A stretch of 64,000 bases of DNA from Sutterella wadsworthensis 2_1_59BFAA (GTDB lineage Bacteria > Pseudomonadota > Gammaproteobacteria > Burkholderiales > Burkholderiaceae_F): assembly GCF_000297775.1 (NCBI RefSeq), contig NZ_JH815514.1:76215-140214 (forward strand), in the 5' to 3' direction. The notes under the pieces are model-generated. The model ran no database searches and was not told the origin of the DNA. It saw only the letters and a program-made list of their open reading frames with translations. The translations under genes were made by a program, and so were the position numbers. Of this stretch, positions 1 to 7,514 are shown piece after piece (within the stretch, counting starts at the first letter, position 1; every line of letters begins with the position of its first letter).

Positions 1-205
1 TGATCCTCATCCTGTAGTACCAACAGACCGCAAGGATCGCACCCGCCTGAATGGCGACGACGAACGTGTCTGACGTTGCATCCGTGAATCCCACGAGGTC
101 CGCCGCCACGATCAGATGCCCAGTCGAACTCACCGGAAGGAATTCAGTGAGGCCTTCGACGATGCCGAGGAAGGCGGCCTGCAGCAGATAAAGCCAGTCG
201 AACAT
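1..205 (-). CDS. uppP: Undecaprenyl-diphosphatase UppP (BacA), N-terminal part, cut by window edge
   Basis: Reading leftwards from an ATG at 205, the 68 visible codons begin [18 protein letters not shown] and contain the family's signature stretch [14 protein letters not shown], which carries the conserved Glu and Ser-Ser-Thr-Gly-His of the active site. UppP is an integral membrane phosphatase that dephosphorylates undecaprenyl pyrophosphate so the lipid carrier can be reused for peptidoglycan and LPS synthesis. The visible part ends in a hydrophobic segment followed by YYRM. The gene continues off the left edge. It is divergent from the SEC-C gene at 368, with about 160 bp between them. Confidence 0.93.
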   Translation of the reverse strand, partial: MFDWLYLLQAAFLGIVEGLTEFLPVSSTGHLIVAADLVGFTDATSDTFVVAIQAGAILAVCWYYRMRI

Positions 206-367
206 TGAGCGTCCTGTATCGGAATGGTGAAAAGCGCCCATATTGTCGCAGATACGACGCACGGACACACTTGAGGGAAACAAGCCGTTACGGCTCTCGA
301 GCCCTGCAGGCCAAAGCCCGCTTTGTTAAGATAGCGCCATCATCAATCCTCAACCGGAACTCCAGAA

Positions 368-1063
368 ATGGCGAACGAAAAACAGATGGACAGCGAGCTT
401 ATTGAAGAGCTTCAGCAGCGCCTTGAAGCGCTCAACAACGAAGGCGTGATGGATGCAGGCGTGATCGACGGCTTCCTGACCGCCTATGCGCTCAACCCCG
501 AGCACCCGAGCAAGCACGACATCTACCCCTACATCTTCAGCGAGGAAGGCGATCCCGCCGCCCTGCCCGAAGACGACCGCATCCTCGAGCTGCTCGACAT
601 TCGCCTCAACGAAATCCAGGCCGCGCTGGCCGCCAAGGGCGGTCTTGATCCGGTCATCTTCCCGCTCGTCGACGACAACGACGAGATCATCACCGACGAA
701 GAGGGCATCGAAGCCCTCGAACCCTGGGCCTCCGGCTTCTTCTTCGGCATGATGCACTGGCGCGAGGACCTCATCGCCGACGACGAGATCAACTCGCTCG
801 CCACGCCGATCATCCGCAACATCTCTCCCGACGACTTCGAAACCCCCGAGGAAGCCGAGCAGTTCGTGCAGGAATACCGCAGCGGCGAGATGCCGAAGAA
901 CCTCGAGGACGCCCTCTACGACCTCGTCAAGGCCGTCTTCGATCTCAAGCAGCTCGTCGATCCGAACAAGCCCGTCGTGCGCGAAGAACCCCGCGTGGGC
1001 CGCAACGACCCCTGCCCCTGCGGCAGCAGCAAGAAGTTCAAGCAGTGCTGCGGTAAAAAGTAA
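368..1063 (+). CDS. UPF0149/YecA-like protein with C-terminal SEC-C zinc motif
   Basis: This 231-residue acidic protein has an N-terminal helical region with [12 protein letters not shown] and [13 protein letters not shown], typical of the YgfB/YecA (UPF0149) family. It ends in a SEC-C motif ([18 protein letters not shown]) that binds zinc through Cys-x-Cys and Cys-Cys. In SecA the same motif contacts SecB and ribosomes; in YecA-like proteins the role is less clear, so I infer only a ribosome- or chaperone-associated function. It is a single-gene unit followed by its own terminator. The start has only a weak ribosome site, but no other in-frame ATG fits better. Confidence 0.85.
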   Translation: MANEKQMDSELIEELQQRLEALNNEGVMDAGVIDGFLTAYALNPEHPSKHDIYPYIFSEEGDPAALPEDDRILELLDIRLNEIQAALAAKGGLDPVIFPLVDDNDEIITDEEGIEALEPWASGFFFGMMHWREDLIADDEINSLATPIIRNISPDDFETPEEAEQFVQEYRSGEMPKNLEDALYDLVKAVFDLKQLVDPNKPVVREEPRVGRNDPCPCGSSKKFKQCCGKK

Positions 1064-1085
1064 GCCTTACGTCCAGTGACTGACG

Positions 1086-1124
1086 AAAGGGACGATCCTG
1101 CACGGACCGTCCCTTTGCTTTTTT
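1086..1124 (+). terminator. Rho-independent terminator of the SEC-C gene
   Basis: A 9-bp perfect stem (AAAGGGACG at 1086-1094 with CGTCCCTTT at 1108-1116) is followed by GCTTTTTTC. It lies 22 bp after the stop codon. Confidence 0.8.
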
Positions 1125-1152
1125 CGGCCAGATCTTTTTCAACCTTCCTCTC

Positions 1153-2790
1153 TCAGCCCGCGAGCAGCTTCGGGAGGAAGCGCGCGGGATCGAGCTTCGC
1201 GGCGAGCGATCCGGGCAGCGCCTGCACGTCGCCCGTCACGTCCGCCGCCACGTGCCTTGCGCACGCAAGCCCCCAGGTGAGCCCGCGGGAGCCGAAGCCC
1301 GCGCAGATCCAGAGACCAGGCGCCCTGGGAATCGATCTCGCTTCGGGCACGCCCCTGAAAGCAAGCCCCTCGAGCTCGGCGACCGTCCAGCCGCGGCCCG
1401 CAAGCGGCATGCGGTCGGCGGGTACGGCTCGGACGCCTTCGTAAAAGCCCGCGGCCAGCACGTCGGGGCGACGCCCCGTGAGCTTGTCGAAGGTGGACAG
1501 GTTGTGCTCATGCGCCTCCTGCACCGCAACGTCGGGCGCCTCGCCCGGCTCGTACGTGGCGCCCACCGCGCAGAAGCCTTCCGTTCGGGCTACGTATCCG
1601 TCACCCGTGAGCGCACACCTGAGTTCAGGAAGATCCGTCTCCCTGAGGAGCGATATGCGTCCGTAAAGCGGACTGAGTCCCATCGTGCCGCGTGCGAGGC
1701 CGAGCACGCAGGGTGTGGCAAGCGCGGCGCAGACAACCGCCTTCGGAGCGCGGGCAACGACGACGCCCTGAGCCGACACGGCCTCCCACAGCCCCTCTCG
1801 CCTGCGAAGGCTCACGGGCATGTTCGTGAGCACCTGAGCCTGCGCCGCCTCAAGCATCCTTCTGGCAAAACGTCCCGCATGCACGAGACCGGCCTTCGGG
1901 TAGAGCCAGCCGCCGCGCGAGAGTGCAAGTCCCGCCCGCTCGGACGCCTCCTCACGCGGGAGGAGCGACGCGAAGTCTCCCGGAAGATGCACGGGACGGC
2001 CATAGGCTGCGGCCTCCCGCCACTTTTCGTACTCCTCCTCGGACGAGGCCGTGTCAACGACGCCCTCGGGAATGAAGGCGTCGGGGAAGTCTCGAAGCAC
2101 CTCCGTCATGGCCTCAAAGCCCGCTCGCGTGAGCTGAAAGAGCGGCGAATCCGACGCCTGCCAGTGCGGATGAATGAGTCCCGCATGAAGGGCCGAGGCG
2201 CCGCTGCCGGGCACAGGCCCCGCATCAACGACCACGGCACGACTGCCGCGCTGAGCGAGCTCCCATGCCGTCATGGCGCCGGCAAGCCCCGCACCCACGA
2301 TCAGCACGCGCTCCGAAGCGCTGCTTCCGCCCCCCTGTTGTTCCTGCTGCTCTTCAGGAGCCTTCCGTGCGCTCCTCAGGCGCCACGACTCTCCGTCAGG
2401 CTCAAGAAAACCCGGCGCGCGTTCAAGCGGCGCCGTCGTGACGAGACGGGTTCGAGCCCCCATCAGACGTCTGAACCCGCCGTTGATGTCCTCGGGCATC
2501 GAAACGAGCACGTCGGGCACGGTCGTCGTCTCCCTGAGGGCCGCAGCGGCGGTCTCCGCCCTGACGAGGACGAGCCTCGTCCCGCCGCAGGGCACCACGT
2601 GGAGTCCCGGCATTGACGCAAATCCCGAATCTCCGGGAACTAGTCCGAGCGCCTGCGCGACGTCCTCCGCCGTCTCTTGCGCCACGGGAACGAGCACGGT
2701 GCGGACTTCGCAGGGCTCCAACGGCAAAAGCCTCTGCCGCACGAAGTCGAGCAGAGGCTTTTTCGCAGATGTCAGCAGATGAACGGTCAT
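1153..2790 (-). CDS. mnmC: MnmC-like tRNA U34 modification FAD oxidoreductase with a truncated or degenerate methyltransferase half
   Basis: The C-terminal ~380 residues form a FAD-dependent oxidoreductase: the Rossmann motif GAGLAG is at residues 166-171, and near the end stands GFGSRGLTWGLACARH followed by LDPARFL, which is characteristic of the MnmC2 domain. That domain removes the carboxymethyl group of cmnm5(s2)U34 in tRNA to give nm5U. In a normal MnmC the N-terminal half is a SAM methyltransferase that then makes mnm5U. Here the N-terminal ~150 residues seem to match only its distal part (HLLTSAKKPL resembling the family's ISFEKFPL) and lack the SAM glycine loop and the DGFAP segment. 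A start at 2829, overlapping the ettA stop, is possible, but it would put a perfect GC hairpin (2801-2820) inside the first 13 codons. I therefore prefer ATG at 2790. Confidence 0.8.
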   Translation of the reverse strand: MTVHLLTSAKKPLLDFVRQRLLPLEPCEVRTVLVPVAQETAEDVAQALGLVPGDSGFASMPGLHVVPCGGTRLVLVRAETAAAALRETTTVPDVLVSMPEDINGGFRRLMGARTRLVTTAPLERAPGFLEPDGESWRLRSARKAPEEQQEQQGGGSSASERVLIVGAGLAGAMTAWELAQRGSRAVVVDAGPVPGSGASALHAGLIHPHWQASDSPLFQLTRAGFEAMTEVLRDFPDAFIPEGVVDTASSEEEYEKWREAAAYGRPVHLPGDFASLLPREEASERAGLALSRGGWLYPKAGLVHAGRFARRMLEAAQAQVLTNMPVSLRRREGLWEAVSAQGVVVARAPKAVVCAALATPCVLGLARGTMGLSPLYGRISLLRETDLPELRCALTGDGYVARTEGFCAVGATYEPGEAPDVAVQEAHEHNLSTFDKLTGRRPDVLAAGFYEGVRAVPADRMPLAGRGWTVAELEGLAFRGVPEARSIPRAPGLWICAGFGSRGLTWGLACARHVAADVTGDVQALPGSLAAKLDPARFLPKLLAG

Positions 2791-2828
2791 CGCATCGGCC
2801 CGGCCTTTCGGCCGGGCGCATTTCCTCA

Positions 2829-4493
2829 TCAGTGCTTGAGCGGCTTGAAGCGAAGGCGCTTGGGCTGGCAGGCCTCTTCGCCGAGACGGCGGCGCTTGTC
2901 GGCTTCGTACTCGTTGTAGTTGCCGTCGAAGAATACGACGCGGGAGTCGCCCTCAAAGGCGAGGATGTGCGTCGCGATTCGGTCGAGGAACCAGCGGTCA
3001 TGAGACGTCACGAGGGCGCAGCCCGCAAATTCGAGCAGGGCCTCCTCGAGGGCGCGCAGCGTTTCGACGTCGAGGTCGTTCGACGGTTCGTCGAGAAGCA
3101 GCACGTTGCCACCGGCGAGAAGCGTCTTGGCAAGGTGCAGACGGCCGCGCTCGCCGCCGGAAAGGCTGCCGACGAGCTTCTGCTGGTCGCCGCCCTTGAA
3201 GTTGAAGCGGCCGAGATAGGCACGGCTCGACATCGAGAACTTTCCCACCTGCAGGATGTCCTGGCCGTCGGCCACGGCGTCGAACGCCGTCTTGTCGTTC
3301 GGGAGCGAGTCGCGCATCTGGTCGACGGCGGCAAGCTTGACCGTGGTGCCGATCTTGATTTCGCCGCTGTCGGGCTGCTCGCGGCCCGTGATCATCTTGA
3401 AGAGCGTGGACTTGCCGGCGCCGTTCGGACCGATCACGCCGACGATGGCGCCGGCGGGGATGCGGAACGACAGGTCGTCGATGAGCAGGCGGTCGCCGAA
3501 GCCCTTGGAAACGTGGTTGAACTCGATCACGTCGTTGCCGAGACGCTCGGCGACAGGGATGAAGATTTCATTCGTTTCGTTGCGCTGCTGGTACTCGACG
3601 CTGGAGAGCTCCTCGAAGCGCGCAATACGGGCCTTGGACTTGGCCTGACGGCCCTTCGGATTCTGACGGACCCATTCAAGCTCGTGCTTGATGGCCTTCA
3701 TGCGGGCGTCTTCCTGACGCTTTTCGATCTCAAGGCGCTTTTCCTTCTGGTCAAGCCAGGAGGAGTAGTTGCCCTTCCAGGGAATGCCTTCGCCGCGGTC
3801 GAGTTCGAGAATCCATTCGGCCGCGTTGTCGAGGAAGTAGCGGTCATGGGTCACGGCGACGACGGTACCGGGGAAGCGGTGCAGGAACTGCTCGAGCCAT
3901 TCGACGGATTCGGCGTCGAGATGGTTCGTCGGTTCGTCGAGCAGCAGCATGTCGGGACGAGAGAGCAACAGGCGGCAGAGCGCGACGCGGCGCTTTTCAC
4001 CACCGGAGAGGTTGCCGATCACGGCATCCCAAGGCGGAAGGCGCAGGGCGTCGGCGGCGATCTCCATCTGAGTCTCGACGTTCGTGCCCGCAGCGGCGAT
4101 GATGGCCTCAAGACGGGCCTGCTCGGCAGCAAGGGCGTCGAAGTCGGCGTCGGGATCGGCATAGGCGTCGTAGACGGCGTTGAGCTTCTCCTGAGCCTGC
4201 ATCACCTCGCCCATGCCCTCCTCGACGGTCTCGCGGACGGTCTTGGCCGGATCAAGAGCGGGTTCCTGCGGCAGGTAGCCGATGTTGATGCCGGGCATCG
4301 GGATGGCTTCGCCCTCGATGTCCTTGTCGACGCCCGCCATGATCTTGAGGAGCGTGGACTTGCCGGCGCCGTTGAGGCCGAGGACGCCGATCTTGGCGCC
4401 CGGGAAGAACGAGAGGGAAATGTCCTTAAGAATCTGACGCTTCGGCGGGACGATCTTCCCGACGCGGTTCATCGTAAAAACATACTGGGCCAT
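2829..4493 (-). CDS. ettA: Energy-dependent translational throttle protein EttA (ABC-F ATPase)
   Basis: This 554-residue soluble protein has two ABC ATPase domains and no membrane segments. The first has Walker A GLNGAGKST and signature LSGGEKRR; the second has GPNGAGKST and LSGGERGR, and both carry LLLDEP Walker B boxes. A charged linker containing an arm-like insertion joins them. Start and length match EttA, which binds the ribosomal E site and gates the first elongation cycle according to the ATP/ADP ratio. Its stop codon touches the longer possible mnmC start, so the two genes may share a transcript. A GC hairpin lies in the junction. Confidence 0.95.
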   Translation of the reverse strand: MAQYVFTMNRVGKIVPPKRQILKDISLSFFPGAKIGVLGLNGAGKSTLLKIMAGVDKDIEGEAIPMPGINIGYLPQEPALDPAKTVRETVEEGMGEVMQAQEKLNAVYDAYADPDADFDALAAEQARLEAIIAAAGTNVETQMEIAADALRLPPWDAVIGNLSGGEKRRVALCRLLLSRPDMLLLDEPTNHLDAESVEWLEQFLHRFPGTVVAVTHDRYFLDNAAEWILELDRGEGIPWKGNYSSWLDQKEKRLEIEKRQEDARMKAIKHELEWVRQNPKGRQAKSKARIARFEELSSVEYQQRNETNEIFIPVAERLGNDVIEFNHVSKGFGDRLLIDDLSFRIPAGAIVGVIGPNGAGKSTLFKMITGREQPDSGEIKIGTTVKLAAVDQMRDSLPNDKTAFDAVADGQDILQVGKFSMSSRAYLGRFNFKGGDQQKLVGSLSGGERGRLHLAKTLLAGGNVLLLDEPSNDLDVETLRALEEALLEFAGCALVTSHDRWFLDRIATHILAFEGDSRVVFFDGNYNEYEADKRRRLGEEACQPKRLRFKPLKH

Positions 4494-4657
4494 GGTTTGA
4501 TGACTACTCCGGACATGACGAAGGCGGCCGGAGAACGAAGGATTCGTCCGAACGCAACGTGCATGAGCTGATAAGGGAAAAAATGAGGCGCGGACCGACG
4601 GATGCCGGACGCATGGAATGTGCCGCTATCTTAACGGAAACGGCGGGGCTTGGCGAC

Positions 4658-4686
4658 AAAAAAGCCGCGGACTCTGCCGCGGCTCT
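4658..4686 (-). terminator. Terminator of the kinase-fold gene
   Basis: Read on the minus strand, the stem AGCCGCGG / CCGCGGCT (4663-4670 with 4677-4684) is followed by six T residues. It lies 20-50 bp past the stop codon at 4707. It separates this gene from ettA, whose own start region (4494-4657) shows no other clear feature. Confidence 0.85.
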
Positions 4687-4706
4687 TGTGAGGGTTTGCT
4701 TCAGAC

Positions 4707-5357
4707 CTAGTGCTTCTTGAGGCCGAAGTAACCCCTGAAGATCCAGAACTTTCTTAGCCCGTTGATGCGCTCGAGCTCCTTTCGGCGCTCCTCGCCCATC
4801 ATTTCAGGCTGGAACTGAAGCCATTTCTTGAGGGCGCCCGACATGTCGAAGTCCTCGAGAAGGCGACGAAGGAAGCCCGGCATCCAGCCCGTGTAGAGCG
4901 AAGCCTGGAAGTCGATGAGGCCGGGCGAGCCGTTGGGGCGGATCATCACGTTGCCCGTTCCGCGCACGTCGAGATGCACGACGCCGCGCGCATGCATGGC
5001 GCGCAGGAGCTCCTCGAACGCCTCAAGATAGGCGGGCGTGACGCGCTCGGGTTCGCGGCCGATGTTCGAGCCCTCCATGAAGAGCACGGCCATCGCCTCG
5101 CGGTCGATGCGGAAGGACTCCTGGGAAACGCCCTCGACGCCGCGCAGGCGCGCGAGAATCGAAAGCTCTCGCCTCAGCAGGAAGGGCGCGATGAAGGTGC
5201 GGACCCACCAGGGACGCGCGGAGAAGTCCTTCACGGTCCAGGAGCGTCCGTCAATCTCCACGCGCGTGACGACAGCGTTGGCCACGCGGCCGTTGCGCAG
5301 GAGCTTCGTCGGAGCCTGTGCCAGATCGGCACGGGCAAAAGGCTTGGTCTCGGTCAT
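4707..5357 (-). CDS. Small protein-kinase-fold phosphotransferase (lipopolysaccharide/Kdo-kinase-like)
   Basis: This 216-residue protein has a catalytic loop (VVHLDVRGTGNVMI), with the HxD aspartate and an Asn four to six residues later, and LIDFQ at the metal-binding position. This is the pattern of RIO-like and LPS-core heptose/Kdo kinases. Upstream, WTVKDF supplies the candidate ATP-contacting Lys. At ~216 residues it is shorter than eukaryotic-type Ser/Thr kinases and close to WaaP/KdkA-like proteins. There is no signal peptide or clear membrane segment. The substrate cannot be told from sequence; nearby genes (ettA, a stress protein) do not help, although the window is rich in LPS genes. 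It lies 48 bp downstream of the 131-residue unknown, so the two may be co-transcribed. Confidence 0.65.
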   Translation of the reverse strand: MTETKPFARADLAQAPTKLLRNGRVANAVVTRVEIDGRSWTVKDFSARPWWVRTFIAPFLLRRELSILARLRGVEGVSQESFRIDREAMAVLFMEGSNIGREPERVTPAYLEAFEELLRAMHARGVVHLDVRGTGNVMIRPNGSPGLIDFQASLYTGWMPGFLRRLLEDFDMSGALKKWLQFQPEMMGEERRKELERINGLRKFWIFRGYFGLKKH

Positions 5358-5405
5358 GAGGTATCCCGGAGAGGCCGCCCGAAGGCGGCGCGTCCCCTGA
5401 CGTCA

Positions 5406-5801
5406 TCAGGGCATGGCGATGCCACTGCCGGCGGCAGGCGGCGCCTGGAAGCCCGGCATGCCCGGGGTGACGATCTGGCTGGCGGCCTCGCGGCGCATGG
5501 CCTGAAGCTTTTCGATCGTGTCGCGCACGCCCTGCTTGGCTGCCTCGCCGTAGCCGGCGACGGCTTCGGCAAGCGTTTCGGCCTTGATCTCAAAGGAAAT
5601 CGGCAGCGGACCCATCTGGGTCATGATCTGCGTGTCGCCGAGGAAGAGGAGCGGACGGTTCGTGTCGCGCTCGCCGGAGTCGAGAATCGGCGTCAAGACG
5701 TGGATGGTGCCGACCTTGCGGTCCGTCACGACCTCTTCGCGATAGAGGCTGGCCACATCCATCTGGGTGTTCATGGCATCAATGCTGTCCTGTGCGGGCA
5801 T
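5406..5801 (-). CDS. Conserved hypothetical 131-residue protein
   Basis: I do not recognise a named family. The protein starts MPAQDSIDAMNTQMDVASL, preceded by a good ribosome site (CGGAGAG), and has no signal peptide, Cys motif or membrane segment. The middle (VGTIHVLTPIL, RPLLFLGDTQIMTQMGPLPISFEI) looks like a small beta domain. It is followed by an amphipathic helix (AEAVAGYGEAAKQGVRDTIEKL) and a Pro/Gly/Ala-rich tail. I believe similar short proteins are common in Burkholderiales, but I cannot confirm that here. It sits immediately upstream of the kinase-fold gene. Two 11-bp tandem repeats lie about 46-67 bp upstream of its start. Confidence 0.7.
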   Translation of the reverse strand: MPAQDSIDAMNTQMDVASLYREEVVTDRKVGTIHVLTPILDSGERDTNRPLLFLGDTQIMTQMGPLPISFEIKAETLAEAVAGYGEAAKQGVRDTIEKLQAMRREAASQIVTPGMPGFQAPPAAGSGIAMP

Positions 5802-5846
5802 AAGACTCTCCGAATGGCCGCAGGCGTTGCGCCGGCGGCGTCATGT

Positions 5847-5868
5847 TCCAATCAATATCCAATCAATG
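5847..5868. repeat. Two tandem 11-bp repeats upstream of the 131-residue gene
   Basis: TCCAATCAATA is followed directly by TCCAATCAATG, matching at 10 of 11 positions, at one helical turn. The pair sits in an otherwise GC-rich leader. Next to it (5873-5892) is a perfect 8-bp GC stem with a 4-base loop, which may end the upstream stress-protein transcript. A TACAAT box on the minus strand lies at 5904-5909. Confidence 0.6.
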
Positions 5869-5958
5869 GGAAGCCGGCGGCAGGCCGCCGGCGTCGCGTC
5901 GAAATTGTACAGAAGTTGACGGGACGGTCCGCAGGGCCGTCCCGAAGGCGTCGTCAGA

Positions 5959-6393
5959 TCAGCGGTAGACCATGACGGGAATCTGGGAGTGCGTGAGCAC
6001 CTTCTGGGTTTCGGAGCCGAGCAGGACGGCCGCGAAGCCCTGACGGCCGTGGCTCGCCATGAAGACGACGTCGCAGTCGTGCTTCTTGGACTGTTCGATG
6101 ATCGCCTCGGCGGGCGAGAAGCTCTTCACCATGAGGGTGGTCGAGGGCACCCCGATTTCATCGCAGCGGCGCTTGGCGTCGGCAAGACGGTCCTTGGCCT
6201 CGGCGGTCACGCGCTCGTCGTACTGCTCGATCGATTCCGGACGGTATTCGGAAAGATTCGTGTAGGAGTACGGCTCGACGACGGTGATGAGCACGAGCGA
6301 AGCGCCGAGAGACTTGGCAAAGCGGGCGGCGCCCTCCACGGCCTTTTCCGACATCGGCGTGCCGTCGGTCGGAACCAGAATGCGCTTGTACAT
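5959..6393 (-). CDS. Universal stress protein, single UspA domain
   Basis: This 144-residue protein starts MYKRILVPTDG, the classical beta-1 strand and nucleotide contact of the Usp fold. Near the end, ASHGRQGF followed six residues later by GS gives the ATP-binding glycine pattern, so this is probably an ATP-binding UspA/UspFG-type member. I chose the ATG at 6393 because AAGGA stands just upstream and the domain begins at residue 1; a longer frame would add a charged, unrelated leader. Such proteins usually act as dimers in stress survival. It is transcribed towards the 131-residue gene, 80 bp after tcdA. Confidence 0.9.
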   Translation of the reverse strand: MYKRILVPTDGTPMSEKAVEGAARFAKSLGASLVLITVVEPYSYTNLSEYRPESIEQYDERVTAEAKDRLADAKRRCDEIGVPSTTLMVKSFSPAEAIIEQSKKHDCDVVFMASHGRQGFAAVLLGSETQKVLTHSQIPVMVYR

Positions 6394-6474
6394 GATGTTG
6401 AGATCCTTTTTACTCTGTTTTTCCATGGCGCCGTCCTGCGCGGGACGACGCATATCCTTTCATTGTAGGCGGAT

Positions 6475-7263
6475 TCAGTCTGCCGTGTTTTGAGCGCCCG
6501 CAATATCGTTGATCACGATTCCCGCCAGCCTGAGGCCTGCGGAACCCGTCACGGAGACGAAGGAGCCGAAGCCGATCCGGCTGCCGGGCTCGGCGCCGAT
6601 CGCCTCCAGACTGTCGGCGCCGGGCTGCCTGAGAGGCTCCGTGCTGTAGACCGCGGGAATGCCGAAGAGCGTCGAGCGGCCGTCGGCCGAACCTGCGGGG
6701 AAGCCGTACTCCTTTCTAAGAAAGGTGCGTAGCTTCCCGAGAAGCGGATCACCCTTGACGCGCGCGAGGTCCGAAACCTCGATGCGCGAGGGATCGATGC
6801 GCGCGCCTGCGCCGCCCGCGCAGACGGTCCTCACGCCCATGCCGCGGGCCGCCGCATGCAACGCGGCCTTTCCCTTGAGGTCGTCGATGCAGTCGACGAG
6901 CCAGTCGCAGTCGGACGGAATGACCTGCGCCGCGTTCTCGGGCGTCACGAAGAGCGTCTTCACCTCGATGCGGCAGTCAGGATTGATGAGCAGGCAGCGC
7001 TCCCTGAGCACCTCGGCCTTCGCGCGTCCGTAGGCGCCCTCAAAGGCGGGCAGCTGGCGGTTCGTGTTCGAGAGCGCCACATCGTCGCCGTCGATCAGCG
7101 TGATGCGGCCCACCGACGTGCGGACCAGAGCCTCCACGACCCAGCTGCCGACGCCGCCCAGCCCCACCACGGCCACATGCGCGTCGGCGAGGCGCCTGGC
7201 GCCCTCCTCGCCGAAAAGACGGCCCACGCCTCCGAATCGCCTCGGGTCAGTCGTCACGCTCAT
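6475..7263 (-). CDS. tcdA: tRNA threonylcarbamoyladenosine dehydratase TcdA (CsdL)
   Basis: This 262-residue E1-like (ThiF/MoeB fold) enzyme has a nucleotide-binding GLGGVGSW near residue 35, the LIDGDDV acidic strand and the SNTNRQ motif that contacts ATP and Mg. TcdA uses ATP to dehydrate t6A at tRNA position 37 to the cyclic form ct6A. The C-terminal region, with STLFGIPAVYSTEP and GSFVSVTGSAGL, is typical of TcdA rather than of MoeB or ThiF, and the ThiF-type zinc cysteines are missing. A ribosome site TGGAGA precedes the ATG. It is divergent from the tandem stress protein across a 250-bp gap. Confidence 0.92.
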   Translation of the reverse strand: MSVTTDPRRFGGVGRLFGEEGARRLADAHVAVVGLGGVGSWVVEALVRTSVGRITLIDGDDVALSNTNRQLPAFEGAYGRAKAEVLRERCLLINPDCRIEVKTLFVTPENAAQVIPSDCDWLVDCIDDLKGKAALHAAARGMGVRTVCAGGAGARIDPSRIEVSDLARVKGDPLLGKLRTFLRKEYGFPAGSADGRSTLFGIPAVYSTEPLRQPGADSLEAIGAEPGSRIGFGSFVSVTGSAGLRLAGIVINDIAGAQNTAD

Positions 7264-7431
7264 ATCAGTTCTCCATTTGTCCGAACAATTAGATTTTTAA
7301 AATGTGAGTGAAGTTTTCCGAGAGGCTCAATTTCGTTTTTTATTGCTTTAGAGCAAGAAAACGACGGTGCGAACGTCTTGGCTTTGATGCCGCCGCAGTC
7401 GTTTCAGAGTACATTGTCCTCAAGGACGGAA

Positions 7432-7475
7432 GTTCTTCGCCACCGCGAGTGTAAAGCACGGCGACGGCAAAGAAC
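7432..7475 (+). promoter_or_regulatory. Possible 5' leader hairpin before the tandem stress-protein gene
   Basis: Segments 7432-7446 and 7461-7475 are imperfect inverted repeats, matching at 12 of 15 positions with outer arms GTTCTT / AAGAAC. They sit 40-80 bp before the ATG in a 250-bp intergenic stretch. The upstream half of that gap (7264-7400) is comparatively AT-rich and probably holds the divergent promoters, but I could not fix a convincing -35/-10 pair. Confidence 0.35.
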
Positions 7476-7514
7476 AACGTGACCACCGTCCTGCAAAGAT
7501 CCTCAGGAGGTTAT

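Noticed and set aside
2613..4571. A 652-codon open frame antisense to ettA
   Set aside because: It mirrors the conserved ettA coding frame. In GC-rich DNA the strong third-position bias keeps stops out of one antisense frame. The product has no recognisable domain and is dominated by A, E, V, R, G and D.
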